Assembly: GCA_001579985.1 (NCBI GenBank)
Contig: LRSR01004318.1
Span: 1 to 34,185 of the forward strand
DNA: 34,185 bases
Direction: 5' to 3'
Source of the DNA: Hypsibius dujardini
Taxonomy: Eukaryota; Tardigrada; Eutardigrada; Parachela; Hypsibiidae
The translations under genes were made by a program, and so were the position numbers. The stretch's first letter is position 1. Each line of letters begins with the position of its first letter. The notes below the pieces were generated by a model, which had not been told where the DNA came from, did not search any database, and was given only the letters and a program-made list of their open reading frames with translations. Positions 19,801 through 28,965 of the stretch are shown piece by piece.

Positions 19801-22800
19801 CATTTTTAGATCGAACGCGTCGGCCTACAAAGAAAGTAGCATCCCGTCAAGACGTACTGCTTCTACAGAGTTGTTCGGCGTGTGGCGGTTACCATTGCTC
19901 GTCTCTGCGCCTCCCCCAACGTACAGCTTAGAATAACTGCCAAACAATGAGAAGAAAAACAACCCAAATATTAGTATTGAGAAAAAAGGAACACATGTTT
20001 GCTGTGTAGTAATCCATGTATCCCCTCTCCCTGCTTCTTCCCCCGTTACCCCCTTCAGTTGACCCCTTTCAAAATGGAAACATACTATATGTATGTGTAA
20101 CGTGGAATTCATCACCCAGTCAAAACTGGAAATTATATCATTTTTCATCTTTTGCAACGTTTTCAATGCACAAAAAGAAAGTATTTAAAATGGGACAAAG
20201 TATTTTGGAATTGTGCGTGATTTATTTTGCAAAATAAAAAAAACCGGGACTTAATAATGCACTCTGGGGAAGGGGATAAGACACAATGAGCGTGTATTTT
20301 TACTAAAGTGCGCATCTCCTCTCCCCTTACCCCGTTTGTCGCCTCTTACTTTTAGGAATGAAGCAGTTTTCAAGAGAAAAATAGTGCGCTTGAGACTTAC
20401 TTCGAGAAAAGTTTGTGGCTTCGATTAAGGCCCGGGTGAAGCTCTCCTTGTAGGAATCCGTGATGATATTGTGAAACTCAAACTCGGACCGACGCTCGTA
20501 CAGTTGCTCCAGCGGTGCGCGGCATTGCTCAACATTGCGGTTTGCCCTGGTGGACCCACCCAACTGGTCGCTGATGATGGCAATGCTCCTCCATCCGTAG
20601 TACCTCATCAGGGTCAGCAGGGCCGCACCATACGGCTCCGAATCGGCCGTGGCCAGCGATATGCTGCTGGGAAAACGGTCTTTCTTGCGTACACTTCCAT
20701 CTACAGCAGTGCTGAAAGTTCGCAAGGCAGTATTTCTTTTAAAATGTCAAGACATCGTTATGTATGAGGCAAAGTGTGTATTTCAGTTCACCCTTCACTT
20801 AGTCGATAAATCGGCTCACTCATGGCTTTCTCTAGGATGGCAGCTGCTTGATTGTTTGATTTCCAAAAGTGCTACAGTACAGCAAATCAAACAATCAAGC
20901 ACCTGCCATCAACGAGAAATGCATGGGTGAGCCGATTAATCGACCAAGTGAAGGGTGAGCCGAAATACACACTATGGCTAATACTATTAGCTTGAGCTCA
21001 CCATGACACCGCCAGCATATCCAATTCTGAAGGGGAAGCAATTATATAATTAAAAATGAGTTAAAGCATATTGCATTTCCCCAGGAAGGAGAGAACTATG
21101 AGAATGCATATTCGGTCAGGCCAGTCTATACATCCGTACCTCGGGCAAATTCAGCGAAGACCGCAAACGATGGACCGCAAACTAAGAGATCGTGGAAAAT
21201 GTTTAACGTCACAAAAATTGAGATTCAATAAATTCGCGATATTTCTAACACGAAAACTTGTTCTATTGGCATAATCACAGTACGTCTATTCCAGAAGGAC
21301 TAACTTGGGACGATTTTCAGAAAGAGAAATGCAAAGTATTTCCACTTGTATTTTTTAGTTTGTGGCGAGGTCTAGGATTTATTTCACCGGCAGAGCTTCA
21401 AGAATTTTTTTTGGCAGTATTTTACAGACCGGCAGACATTGGAAGATTCCTTCCCTCTGATTTTCACTTCAAATTTCGATATTCGGAAAAGAATTGATGT
21501 CACCATTATTTAATTAAAATTCAATTGGAAATCGATTAGTATCAGCCGAATTTTGTTTGTTATCAGGGTCCAAAGCGATGTGCCTGACCGGAAACTTCTG
21601 AGAGAAATTCCACAGATTCCAGGAATGATCTTTGACTCCGCCGCCTGACATCTAAAACTGCGTCTTCTGCTGCTAATTAAGTTCAACTTGAATTTGGAGA
21701 AGGCTAGAGTCAAACGTTACGAGATAAACCGTTTTTCCGAAATCGAAGTTTTTACAGTTAAAATCCGGGAAACGAAATCTTTCAGCGCTTTCCAGGCTTT
21801 GATAATGTGCGAAGTAAATGTTATAAATCGTCAGTGGAGGCACTTTCCCCTTTCAAAATCGTCCCAGGTTACAGTTACAGTACCCTAGTACACATGAAAA
21901 AATTAAGTACAAAAAGTCATACGAAAAGACATTTTCACACAAATTATACGCCATTCCGCACATAATTTGTGAGATCGTTCCTAGGGCGTGTGACCACTCT
22001 TTTTGTCCGTCTAAATTTATGTGAAGCGATATGTGTGAGCTTTCAAAATTTATACGCCTTATTCATTCTTATTCGAAACCCGAGCAGACTATACGTTTTT
22101 AGAAATAAATGACAGAATAAAAGTCTGTGCAGGGTGCCCAGGGTTTGGCATCTTGTGAGACGCAGTGGTGGGATTTCTAATTATTTTAAAACACGGCGAA
22201 ATATGTGTCCAGAAATAGTTCTAAAACAGTTTTAGCATTTTCGCGAAGAATTGCGAAACTTATGCTTTCACGTTTCCCGGCTGTGGGAAGACTGGAACAA
22301 TATTCAGGCGCTATTATACCTCGGTTTGTCAAGAGTCAGTAGTTAGAAGGTTCGCGCGATTCGATTCTGAGCTCAGCTGAACGAAATGTTTGAAAACAAT
22401 TTACACAATTGTTTTCAAACAAACACAGGTAATAGTTTCATAAATCGTATGATAGAAGTCTACAGAAAGATGAAAGCATTGACCTAGAACTTTTCCGCCC
22501 ATCCAGCCCTACGAAATTATTAAGACCTGAGCTTATTCTTACGGTCTTATAAAATTTCGTCGGTCTTACAAAGCATGTATGAAATACACCTTACGAACTA
22601 GATAAGATTTCTCAAAGGGTTTTTGTCAGACGCGATATTTTTCCTGCGTAATGTTTACATGGGCTGAAAACTGCGCACACGGATTAAAATAAATGCGATC
22701 CTAAATAATATGGCTTGGTGCGGCGTACATTTTCTGGTGGTCGTACATAATATGTACGGCGTACGTTTTTTGGTGGCCGTACATAAAATGAATGATATAA

Positions 22801-23383
22801 GCCGCTGTTTCTACGTATAAATTTAAGGTGACAATTTGTCTTTTGTGCGTACGGAAAAAAAACTTTTCGTACACCAGATGTGAACTAGGGGTACTGTATT
22901 ATTAATCTCATCGCTTTTGAAAGACCCTTGCATGTTATTGTTTGCCATTTTTTTGTGATTTCCCCCCCCCCCCCGCCCCCCGCCAACGTTCCGGCGAAAA
23001 TGCGTAATCTGATTGTCAGACTTACGTGGAACGAAAAGTACCGTCAGAGCAGCTGCCTCAGGGAATGATTTTTTCTCCCCGATAATGTCCGCCATTAGAC
23101 CGAGAGACGCCTCGACGCCTGGCGGTCCGCAGTGTGGACTCTCGCGACGCACCTTGGCTTCGTAGGTGTAGTTTTGAAAGAGTCTCGGGTAGTGTCGGGC
23201 CTGCGCCTCCAACGAATAGTTGAACAACGGCTGCATCACCACATAACCGGAGGACTGCACATTTCCCAGGTGAATCGAGAGAAAATTCACTGCCTCCACG
23301 GATGAGCCGGATGAGAGAAAAACAGTGAATAAACAGGTCAGAAAAACTCCCAAAGAAATAGCGTTGGAATGGATGAAGGTCAT
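16857..23383 (-). CDS. Receptor copy A: NPR-C-like single-pass receptor with ANF-type ectodomain
   Basis: Twelve exons, joined in frame: 23383-23026, 21181-21140, 21026-21002, 20711-20401, 19936-19893, 19824-19786, 19419-19342, 18790-18656, 18138-18088, 18012-17833, 17229-17015, 16962-16857; 527 aa. All introns are GT-AG. Residues 1 to about 31 are a signal peptide. Residues 32 to about 455 resemble the receptor ligand-binding region of natriuretic peptide receptors and receptor guanylate cyclases: CGPSFAVFAEFAR, LLTLMRYYGWRSIAIISDQL, then SCTLGEAQRRAM, MMTGDY and TCYEAVVTVLKVLNES. Several N-glycosylation sequons are present (NYS, NYT, NES, NRT, NVT, NSS). A membrane helix lies at about 468-491, then a tail of about 34 residues ending at TAA. 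No kinase-homology or cyclase sequence follows before dead copy C. A surface receptor without enzyme activity is the inference; the ligand is unknown. Exon 12 rests on a 52-bp intron and weak similarity to copy B, so the tail is the least certain part. Confidence 0.82.
18189..18629. mobile_element. Tc1/mariner-type MITE in intron 8 of copy A
   Basis: Terminal inverted repeats match over about 27 bp: left AAGTCAGCCCCAAGAAGAAC and right GTTCTTTTTGGGGCTGACTG, its near complement. A TA dinucleotide flanks each end (18187-18188 and 18630-18631), as expected for Tc1/mariner insertion. The 441-bp element carries no transposase frame. Intron 8 is 517 bp in copy A but 65 bp in B and 63 bp in C, so removing the element and one TA leaves 74 bp. 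Confidence 0.78.
19460..19738. mobile_element. 279-bp inverted-repeat element in intron 6 of copy A
   Basis: The left end CCGTATTCCCCCGATCTCAA and the right end TTGAGGTCGGGGGAATACAG are inverted copies with two mismatches, and the repeat continues through GGGACA and a GCCCCACC block. TA flanks both ends. Intron 6 is 366 bp here and 99 bp in copy B. No coding frame is present, so a MITE is the likely reading. Confidence 0.72.
20774..20972. mobile_element. 199-bp near-perfect hairpin in intron 3 of copy A
   Basis: Arms of about 88 bp (20774-20862 and 20885-20972) are inverted copies. Examples are TTCACCCTTCACTTAGTCGA against TCGACCAAGTGAAGGGTGAG, and GCTTGATTGTTTGATTT against AAATCAAACAATCAAGC. 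The loop is about 22 bp. Intron 3 is 290 bp here and 61 bp in copy B, so it looks like a foldback insertion. A transcript would form a long hairpin within the receptor pre-mRNA. No target duplication is evident. Confidence 0.75.
22388..22420. repeat. Perfect short hairpin
   Basis: Arms GTTTGAAAACAATT (22388-22401) and AATTGTTTTCAAAC (22407-22420) are exact inverted copies around a 5-base loop. It lies in intron 1 of receptor copy A. Confidence 0.8.
22511..22560. repeat. Imperfect inverted repeat
   Basis: Arms ACGAAATTATTAAGACC and GGTCTTATAAAATTTCGT pair with one bulge around a 15-base loop. It is about 90 bp from the hairpin at 22388 in the same intron. Confidence 0.65.
22721..22792. repeat. 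Two tandem 36-bp units
   Basis: Units at 22721-22756 and 22757-22792 share CGGCGTAC, TTTTCTGGTGG or TTTTTTGGTGG, and CCGTACATAA-like blocks with few changes. They lie about 30 bp below the end of the reading frame that runs into intron 1 of copy A. Confidence 0.75.
22962..22984. repeat. Poly-C tract
   Basis: A 13-base C run followed by G and six more C, just inside intron 1 of receptor copy A. Confidence 0.9.
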
Positions 23384-23410
23384 GTTGTCCGACAGTTCAG
23401 GCTCACAGTT

Positions 23411-23420
23411 TATTATATAA
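23411..23420 (-). promoter_or_regulatory. Possible TATA box of receptor copy A
   Basis: The minus strand reads TATATAATA only about 30 bp before the ATG at 23383. If used, the 5' leader would be a few bases long, which is unusual, so either this is not the core promoter or an upstream leader exon exists. Confidence 0.3.
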
Positions 23421-24210
23421 TGAAGCGATCATACGGAAGTATGCTCATTGAGTGCCTACGAAACGTATCCGGTTCCCGAGTGCATCGCATCGGGCGAGAA
23501 TGTCTCGGACTAATCCCCTACTCGAGAAGTCTTACTGAGCATAAAAACTAGGACTTGAAGCAAGGTCACAGTTCATATATATGATATATCTGGACGGGAT
23601 GATGTTTAATCAGCTTACAACCGTAAGCTGTTTACGACTGCCTTTTGATTTCAAGAAATGCATTTTCCCTGATTAAAAATCGGATCACGCTTCTGTGAAT
23701 CCGTACTAGTACGAAAAGGTAGGGCTGTATACTAGATCATACAGTTCACATGGATAACTGGTAATTCTAGACCTAATACATCCAACCAGTCCGTTCCTGC
23801 GTGGAGCGGAGGCATTTATTTGCCCTGCCACATTTGTATGCACCCTACGGTATGTGGATCTTTCAATGATTCACTCAATCCCAGTCATCTGAGTACGAGT
23901 TTACGTACTCCGGCCGGACAGCTGCTGAGTGCTTTTTAAATGAGTCCCTAGATTATATTGAATGTGCTGCCCGAAAGTTGCGGAATATAAACACAGTTGA
24001 AAAAACTTAATTGCGGACTCGCGTTTTAGGAAGAGGCGCACTGAAGGGTTTTATGGCTTAGGGATGTGTAATCCCAAGCACAGGTATTACTCCCGGGATG
24101 GGATTGGGAAGTACCATCACACATACCAGCTTCCCACATTGAGATGAGATTTGGCTGGTTGGGAAGTAATTTGGCTTTAGGCCAGGGCGTGGTTCAGTCC
24201 CTGGTCAGGG
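23421..24210. other. Region 5' of receptor copy A
   Basis: No gene is supported. A short stem AGCTTACA / TGTAAGCT-like occurs near 23612-23630. No receptor exons are seen upstream, so copy A is the last family member in this direction within the window. Confidence 0.45.
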
Positions 24211-24426
24211 TTAAGCTACAAGTCCCCTCCCCTTCCCCTTCCCCTTTTTCGGCTATATTAAAAAATCACGACGTTTCGACATCGATCGTTTTAATGGCGT
24301 GACTAAAACTCAAAAGATGAAAAGAATTCTAAAAAAATTAATCTTCAATTTATCACGTTAGGGAGCAACGGTGAACATCGAAAGTAACGAAGTAGAACGG
24401 GATAAGAAGGGGAACTTGTAGCTTAA
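24211..24426 (-). mobile_element. 216-bp inverted-ended repeat, copy 2
   Basis: The ends read TTAAGCTACAAGTCCCC at the left and GGGGAACTTGTAGCTTAA at the right, an inverted pair. The right half (24309-24426) is the reverse complement of the repeat at 11353-11474. The motif ACTTGTAGTTTAAG recurs alone at about 30234-30246. A small non-autonomous element is the likely reading. Confidence 0.6.
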
Positions 24427-25841
24427 GTCCTAGCACCGCCACTAGCCCCGCCTCCAGGACCCCAAGACAAATTGATTTTCCAATTTGATCCCAACTCATA
24501 CAACATTGGCCCAGACTCCCATGGGACCTATTCCACCACAATCCCAACCCCCGTCTGGACCTGGGATTAACAGCCCTCCTATGAATAGGGGGATTAGGGC
24601 TTCCCTCTTATTGTCCACGTCTCAGAGGGCTGATTACGTCTCCTTTCAGAAACGATAACAAATTTTTGTAGTTTTTGAGATTGCAACTGTTCCTCATTCC
24701 CAAAGAATGAAGCCCGAAATTTGGACAATGGTCGGAAGAAAATAGTTTGACCACAACCAAAGGGGCGATGAAAAAAGGGGCGCTTGTTTTTTTCGCATTC
24801 GCGCGCGGATAGTGCAAAATATTTAGGGCTTCAATTGTTTTGGAACACGGAAGCTAGAGATTCGGAAAAGTCCATTCTCAGTTAATCAAGGTATAGAGGA
24901 CAAAGGTCAATATCGAGAAAATAAAGCTAGGCGGGGACAAGAAAGGGGAAAGGGGAAAGGGGAATTGCAACCTGAGCCCATAAATAGGGCGTGGCACGAT
25001 ACATGATATGTGGGATGTAGTTAGATGGGCGCCTGTTTGGACCCATCATATAACATTTACCCGAGGGCGCTCTCCGGTCTCGTGCGAAGATATGGTTCAG
25101 CCAGGGCGAAAAACCAACGCTTTCTTACCATGCCTCTTTCACCCTAAAAGCCCGTCTCTGATGTACCCCTTGGGCGATCGTTCACTTTATTGTGTACACT
25201 GCCCTTTTTGTAATCTAAATTCACAAGAGCCCTGCTGCAATTTACTGCACATGTGGATCTAGGGTTGTTCTGCCAACCGGGATGGCTCAAGAATAAAGAG
25301 CATATTTGGTTGAATTTAAATTGCAGAGACAGGTCCATACGGTCCTGTCTCATTGTGTGTCCACAATGTGTCCGTTGTGGTACATGCTTCAAATGCACCA
25401 CATAAACAGAGCCAGAACAATTATCCACGGATGCCGGCCTTGTATGCAGTCAATCTCCTAGGAATACTTGTATACTGCCGGTACTCATTTATCCTTCGCG
25501 TGAATTCACCCACGGTTCCGGCCTTTATATAGCGTGTGGTTTTAACAACAAGTCTCCTTACGGGAATTGTCGTCTTTCGCGAGTTTGTTCCATGATGGAA
25601 TGAAATGGATTTGATACATAGGAAGAAAATCTCGACCTCGGAAAATGCTCGAATGAAGAGTGCATAAAAAATGTGCGTGTTGGCTTTTCGACCATATTTC
25701 TCGCTTGGTAAGCGATACATATTTATGGTTTTACGGTCCTGGGAGGACATAAATTAATCCAAAAAAAGCCACCCTTTTTGTGTCTGACTATTCCTATTTT
25801 ATTGATATATGACCATATACCGGAGTTTAGAGCTAACAAGG
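24427..25841. other. Intergenic stretch
   Basis: GGGGAAA-type tandem units occur at 24940-24962. A 109-codon open frame at 25421-25750 (minus) has no motif I recognise and no splice or start support. Nothing else is identified. Confidence 0.4.
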
Positions 25842-26354
25842 GTTCAATTACCGGTGCCAGTCTCAGATTGCGGCCAAACTTTTTTCCTAAAAACCTGTTT
25901 TCTTAACATGGATTCAATGATATATTTATATAAATATAAATATAATGATTTATTTAATTAATGATATATTTTTCTTCCACTTCTTCACAGCATTGATTCA
26001 AAAAGTAATTTCGAATTAATTAGCATAGGCTGAAGTTTTTTTTTTGAAAGCGATGGGAAAGAGTTACGGCCGTTATTCGGCCAAGCATTATTCGTACTAT
26101 TGACGCATGGCCAATGGTCTGTAATATCCGAGTTCCGCCAGTGCCTATAGCTTCGCCCCCTCAATTCCGAAGAATTGTTGCTGACGCCAGTCAAGTCCAA
26201 ATTAAAATCATAAAGCGTGTGTAACAAAATAGCAAATGTTTTTAATTGACCAGCGCCTTGTCCTCGGCAAGCAGTATTTTCTAAAATCAAATTAGGAAAA
26301 ATAGATTTTTAGGAAAAGAGTTTAGCCGTGATTTGAGACTGGCACTGATAATTT
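25842..26354. mobile_element. About 510-bp element with long inverted ends
   Basis: The left arm 25842-25902 contains GTGCCAGTCTCAGATTGCGG and ACTTTTTTCCTAAAAA. The right arm 26296-26354 contains TTTTTAGGAAAAGAGTTTAG and TGATTTGAGACTGGCAC. They are inverted copies with about ten mismatches. A 101-codon frame inside (25985-26290, minus) has no transposase motif. It resembles a non-autonomous inverted-repeat transposon. Confidence 0.68.
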
Positions 26355-26393
26355 TACGCGTGCTTTTAAACGGACCTGGAACTAGAATAAGTG

Positions 26394-26570
26394 ATGCCAA
26401 TTTATTCTTAATTGAATTTTGAATGGATATTATAATGCCAAAATGATATTATAATGCCAATATAATATAATATAATGATATGATATATAATATAATGATA
26501 TGATATTATAATGCCAATTTATTCTTAATTGAATTTTGAATGGATATTATAATGCCAAAATGATATTATA
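26394..26570. repeat. Identical 60-bp direct repeats around an AT microsatellite
   Basis: Positions 26394-26453 and 26511-26570 are identical over 60 bp. Between them is a 57-bp run of TATAATA and TGATATGATAT units. The pair is only 40 bp from the end of the inverted-repeat element at 25842-26354. Confidence 0.9.
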
Positions 26571-28849
26571 AAGACGCTTGGTACTGTATTACAGGCGCTC
26601 GTGCTAATCTCAGGAAAATTTGCATAGCGACGGTACGCGTTATGTGGAGTTAAACCATGCAGATGTCAAAATCAGTGCCTGAGAAAAGTGTAACAGCAAA
26701 AAATGCTGAGGTGTCTGCGTGGGAACACTATTCGCGGAGACATTGTTCGTTCCGCAATTCTCTGTTGAGCAAACTCGTATAAATCTCAGCCAGGTGGGGC
26801 TGCTTTCCATTTTTACATGTTTGTTATGTGAAGGAAACTCGATGTGTGCATAATAATGATGATAATAATTGGCGTAAATTAATTACGAAAATTAACCGGA
26901 AGTCATCATTGTTCCGTGCAACGTCAAGTACCCTTAAGCCCCGACACGAGATGACAGCTTCTTTGTAAATGAATCTGTAATTATTCCTTCGCTTCAATAC
27001 CATCGAACACGTTTTTAATCGTCATAACGCCTGCGGTGGGTCTTTTGCAAAGCCACATGTACACATGTATAGTGCCGCGCCGCCGATCAATCATCTGTGA
27101 AGAACAAGTAGGCGGCGAGCTTATTGTGAAGGTTTTGCAAAAAATACGCCGCCTCCAGTACATACACGTATTAGTTTGGTTCAACGCACGCGTGCTTAAT
27201 AAAAACCCCTTTTTTTCTCCACAGCTGATTTTTAGCCTTCGACTTTATGGTTACATACGCTAAGGATCGGTGTATCGAGATTCGTAAAGCACGAAAACTG
27301 TGACATATTAAGCAGTATGCGCCATGACACAAAGTTATTTTCCGAACACGACGACGCGAAGACACGACGTGCAACTGACCGTGAAATCGTGTTCGAGTCA
27401 CATCAACGGCTCACGAATTCTCAAGCAAATTGCCATTTCCTCGTGAAGTTGTGTGCAGCAACACACAAGCATATATCACACCAAGTGTTATCATTGGTTT
27501 GTTCTGTTTTTGTTTCATAATCGAGAGCCTCGTGTTTTCGTGTCGAGGAAAGGAGTTTGTGCCATGGCGCATATTGCTTATTAAGCCGCGTCATTCGCAT
27601 CCATTCCGACTACACACGCAGTGGCAAACACTCTCGAACTTGACGGCTTTGAAAATGAGCTTAATTTATTCGAATTTGATGCAGAAGTAAAGGAGATGCT
27701 TCAGTGTCGTGATATCTCATTAATTTATGATTATCCCGTTAGCGTTCACGTAAATAATTGATCTGTTCTTCTGGCAAGTGACAGACCGGTAAAAGGTCAC
27801 AGGAGAGAACGATAAGTTAAAGTAATCATGAGTGATGTTGCCATTTAATTTGTTTCAGTATTCGACTAACTAAATTAAACTTAAACTAAACTAAAACCTT
27901 CAGTGACTCATTGTTTTGTTGTTATCTTTTAATTTCTAAAAAGAAATCAACTAAATGTTTCAATCACTAAAGTGACAAAATTGGAAAACTAAATTTAGTA
28001 ATCGAACTTCGACTGAAAGTTTTAGGCACTAAATAATTTAAACTATTTTAATAGTTTTAATCAACCAAAGTTCAATTGGCTCAAAAAACTATTCCCTAAA
28101 GAACTCATTAATGAACTAATAATTCATTTTAGCTTTTGCCATTCCTTCATGCTCATTCGTTTCAAATCTTTTAAATTTCGGACGATCACATCAATGAATG
28201 TTCCAATTTAAAAGCCACTTACACTAAGCGAAAATGAAATAACTCGAAAAGCAACCTGTAATTAAACAAGAGGATTGTCTGCTGTGTGAATTTACCTACA
28301 CGGTTCGCAGATGATTACATTTTGATATCGACGGGTATACACAAACCGCCCATGCATCAGCACAAATTTCCACGCCGCAAATTTTTCCCGTCAAACATGA
28401 CAGCGAAAGTGCCTCATATTGTCACTCGAGCATGATTAATTTATTGTATCGTAAAACACAATCGGGCGGGTCGAACACAGCGCGCTGACAATTATCATCA
28501 TCATCATCATCATCACCGACGACGACTATTTGATTGAGTTGTGCATGAATGTTATCGCATCGCAGTGACAGGGTCGTCGGATTTGAAAGGCTCCACTCGG
28601 GTTATTTTTGCGTGAATCGCGACACTTGTTTTTTTCCCCTCCTTCAATGTCTGTCTGTCTGCCTGCCTGTGTCTGTGTGCGCGTGTGTGTGTGTGTGTGT
28701 GTGGTCTGTGCTCTTGTTACATACACGGCAGCGCGGCGTCAAAAGTGCGGATGAATAGGTGCGGAATTTTTATATCACGTCCAATTACGTGGAAGTGTGG
28801 GTCCGGAAATGCACCAGTTTTTTTTCTCGGGCATTGTTTGAGTTGTGAT
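26571..28849. other. Gene-poor stretch upstream of the mucin-like gene
   Basis: Simple repeats are present: an ATC run at 28493-28516, then CTGT/CTGC and GT runs at 28650-28703. Open frames near 27036-27690 overlap on both strands without motif or splice support. The region from 27780 to 28200 is AT-rich with many ACTAAA and TTTAA words. No gene is called. Confidence 0.5.
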
Positions 28850-28859
28850 TGTGACAGAG

Positions 28860-28866
28860 TATAAAA
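28860..28866 (+). promoter_or_regulatory. TATA box of the chitin-binding gene
   Basis: TATAAAA lies 100 bp before the ATG at 28966. Transcription would be expected to begin near 28890, giving a leader of roughly 75 bases. An in-frame ATG at 28879 would then lie upstream of the transcript start, which favours 28966. Confidence 0.6.
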
Positions 28867-28965
28867 TGCCGCTTAATCGTGGAGGCAAAACCTCTTCCGG
28901 TCTTTATCGAAACCTTCGACTGCGTTCCTGCCGGACACCCGAACGATCCAAACAACTGCGCGGCC

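Noticed and set aside
25421-25750. 109-codon minus-strand frame
   Set aside because: No recognisable domain, splice support or paralog in the window.
28493-28703. Regular spacing suggesting an array
   Set aside because: These are plain ATC and GT simple repeats, not CRISPR-like.
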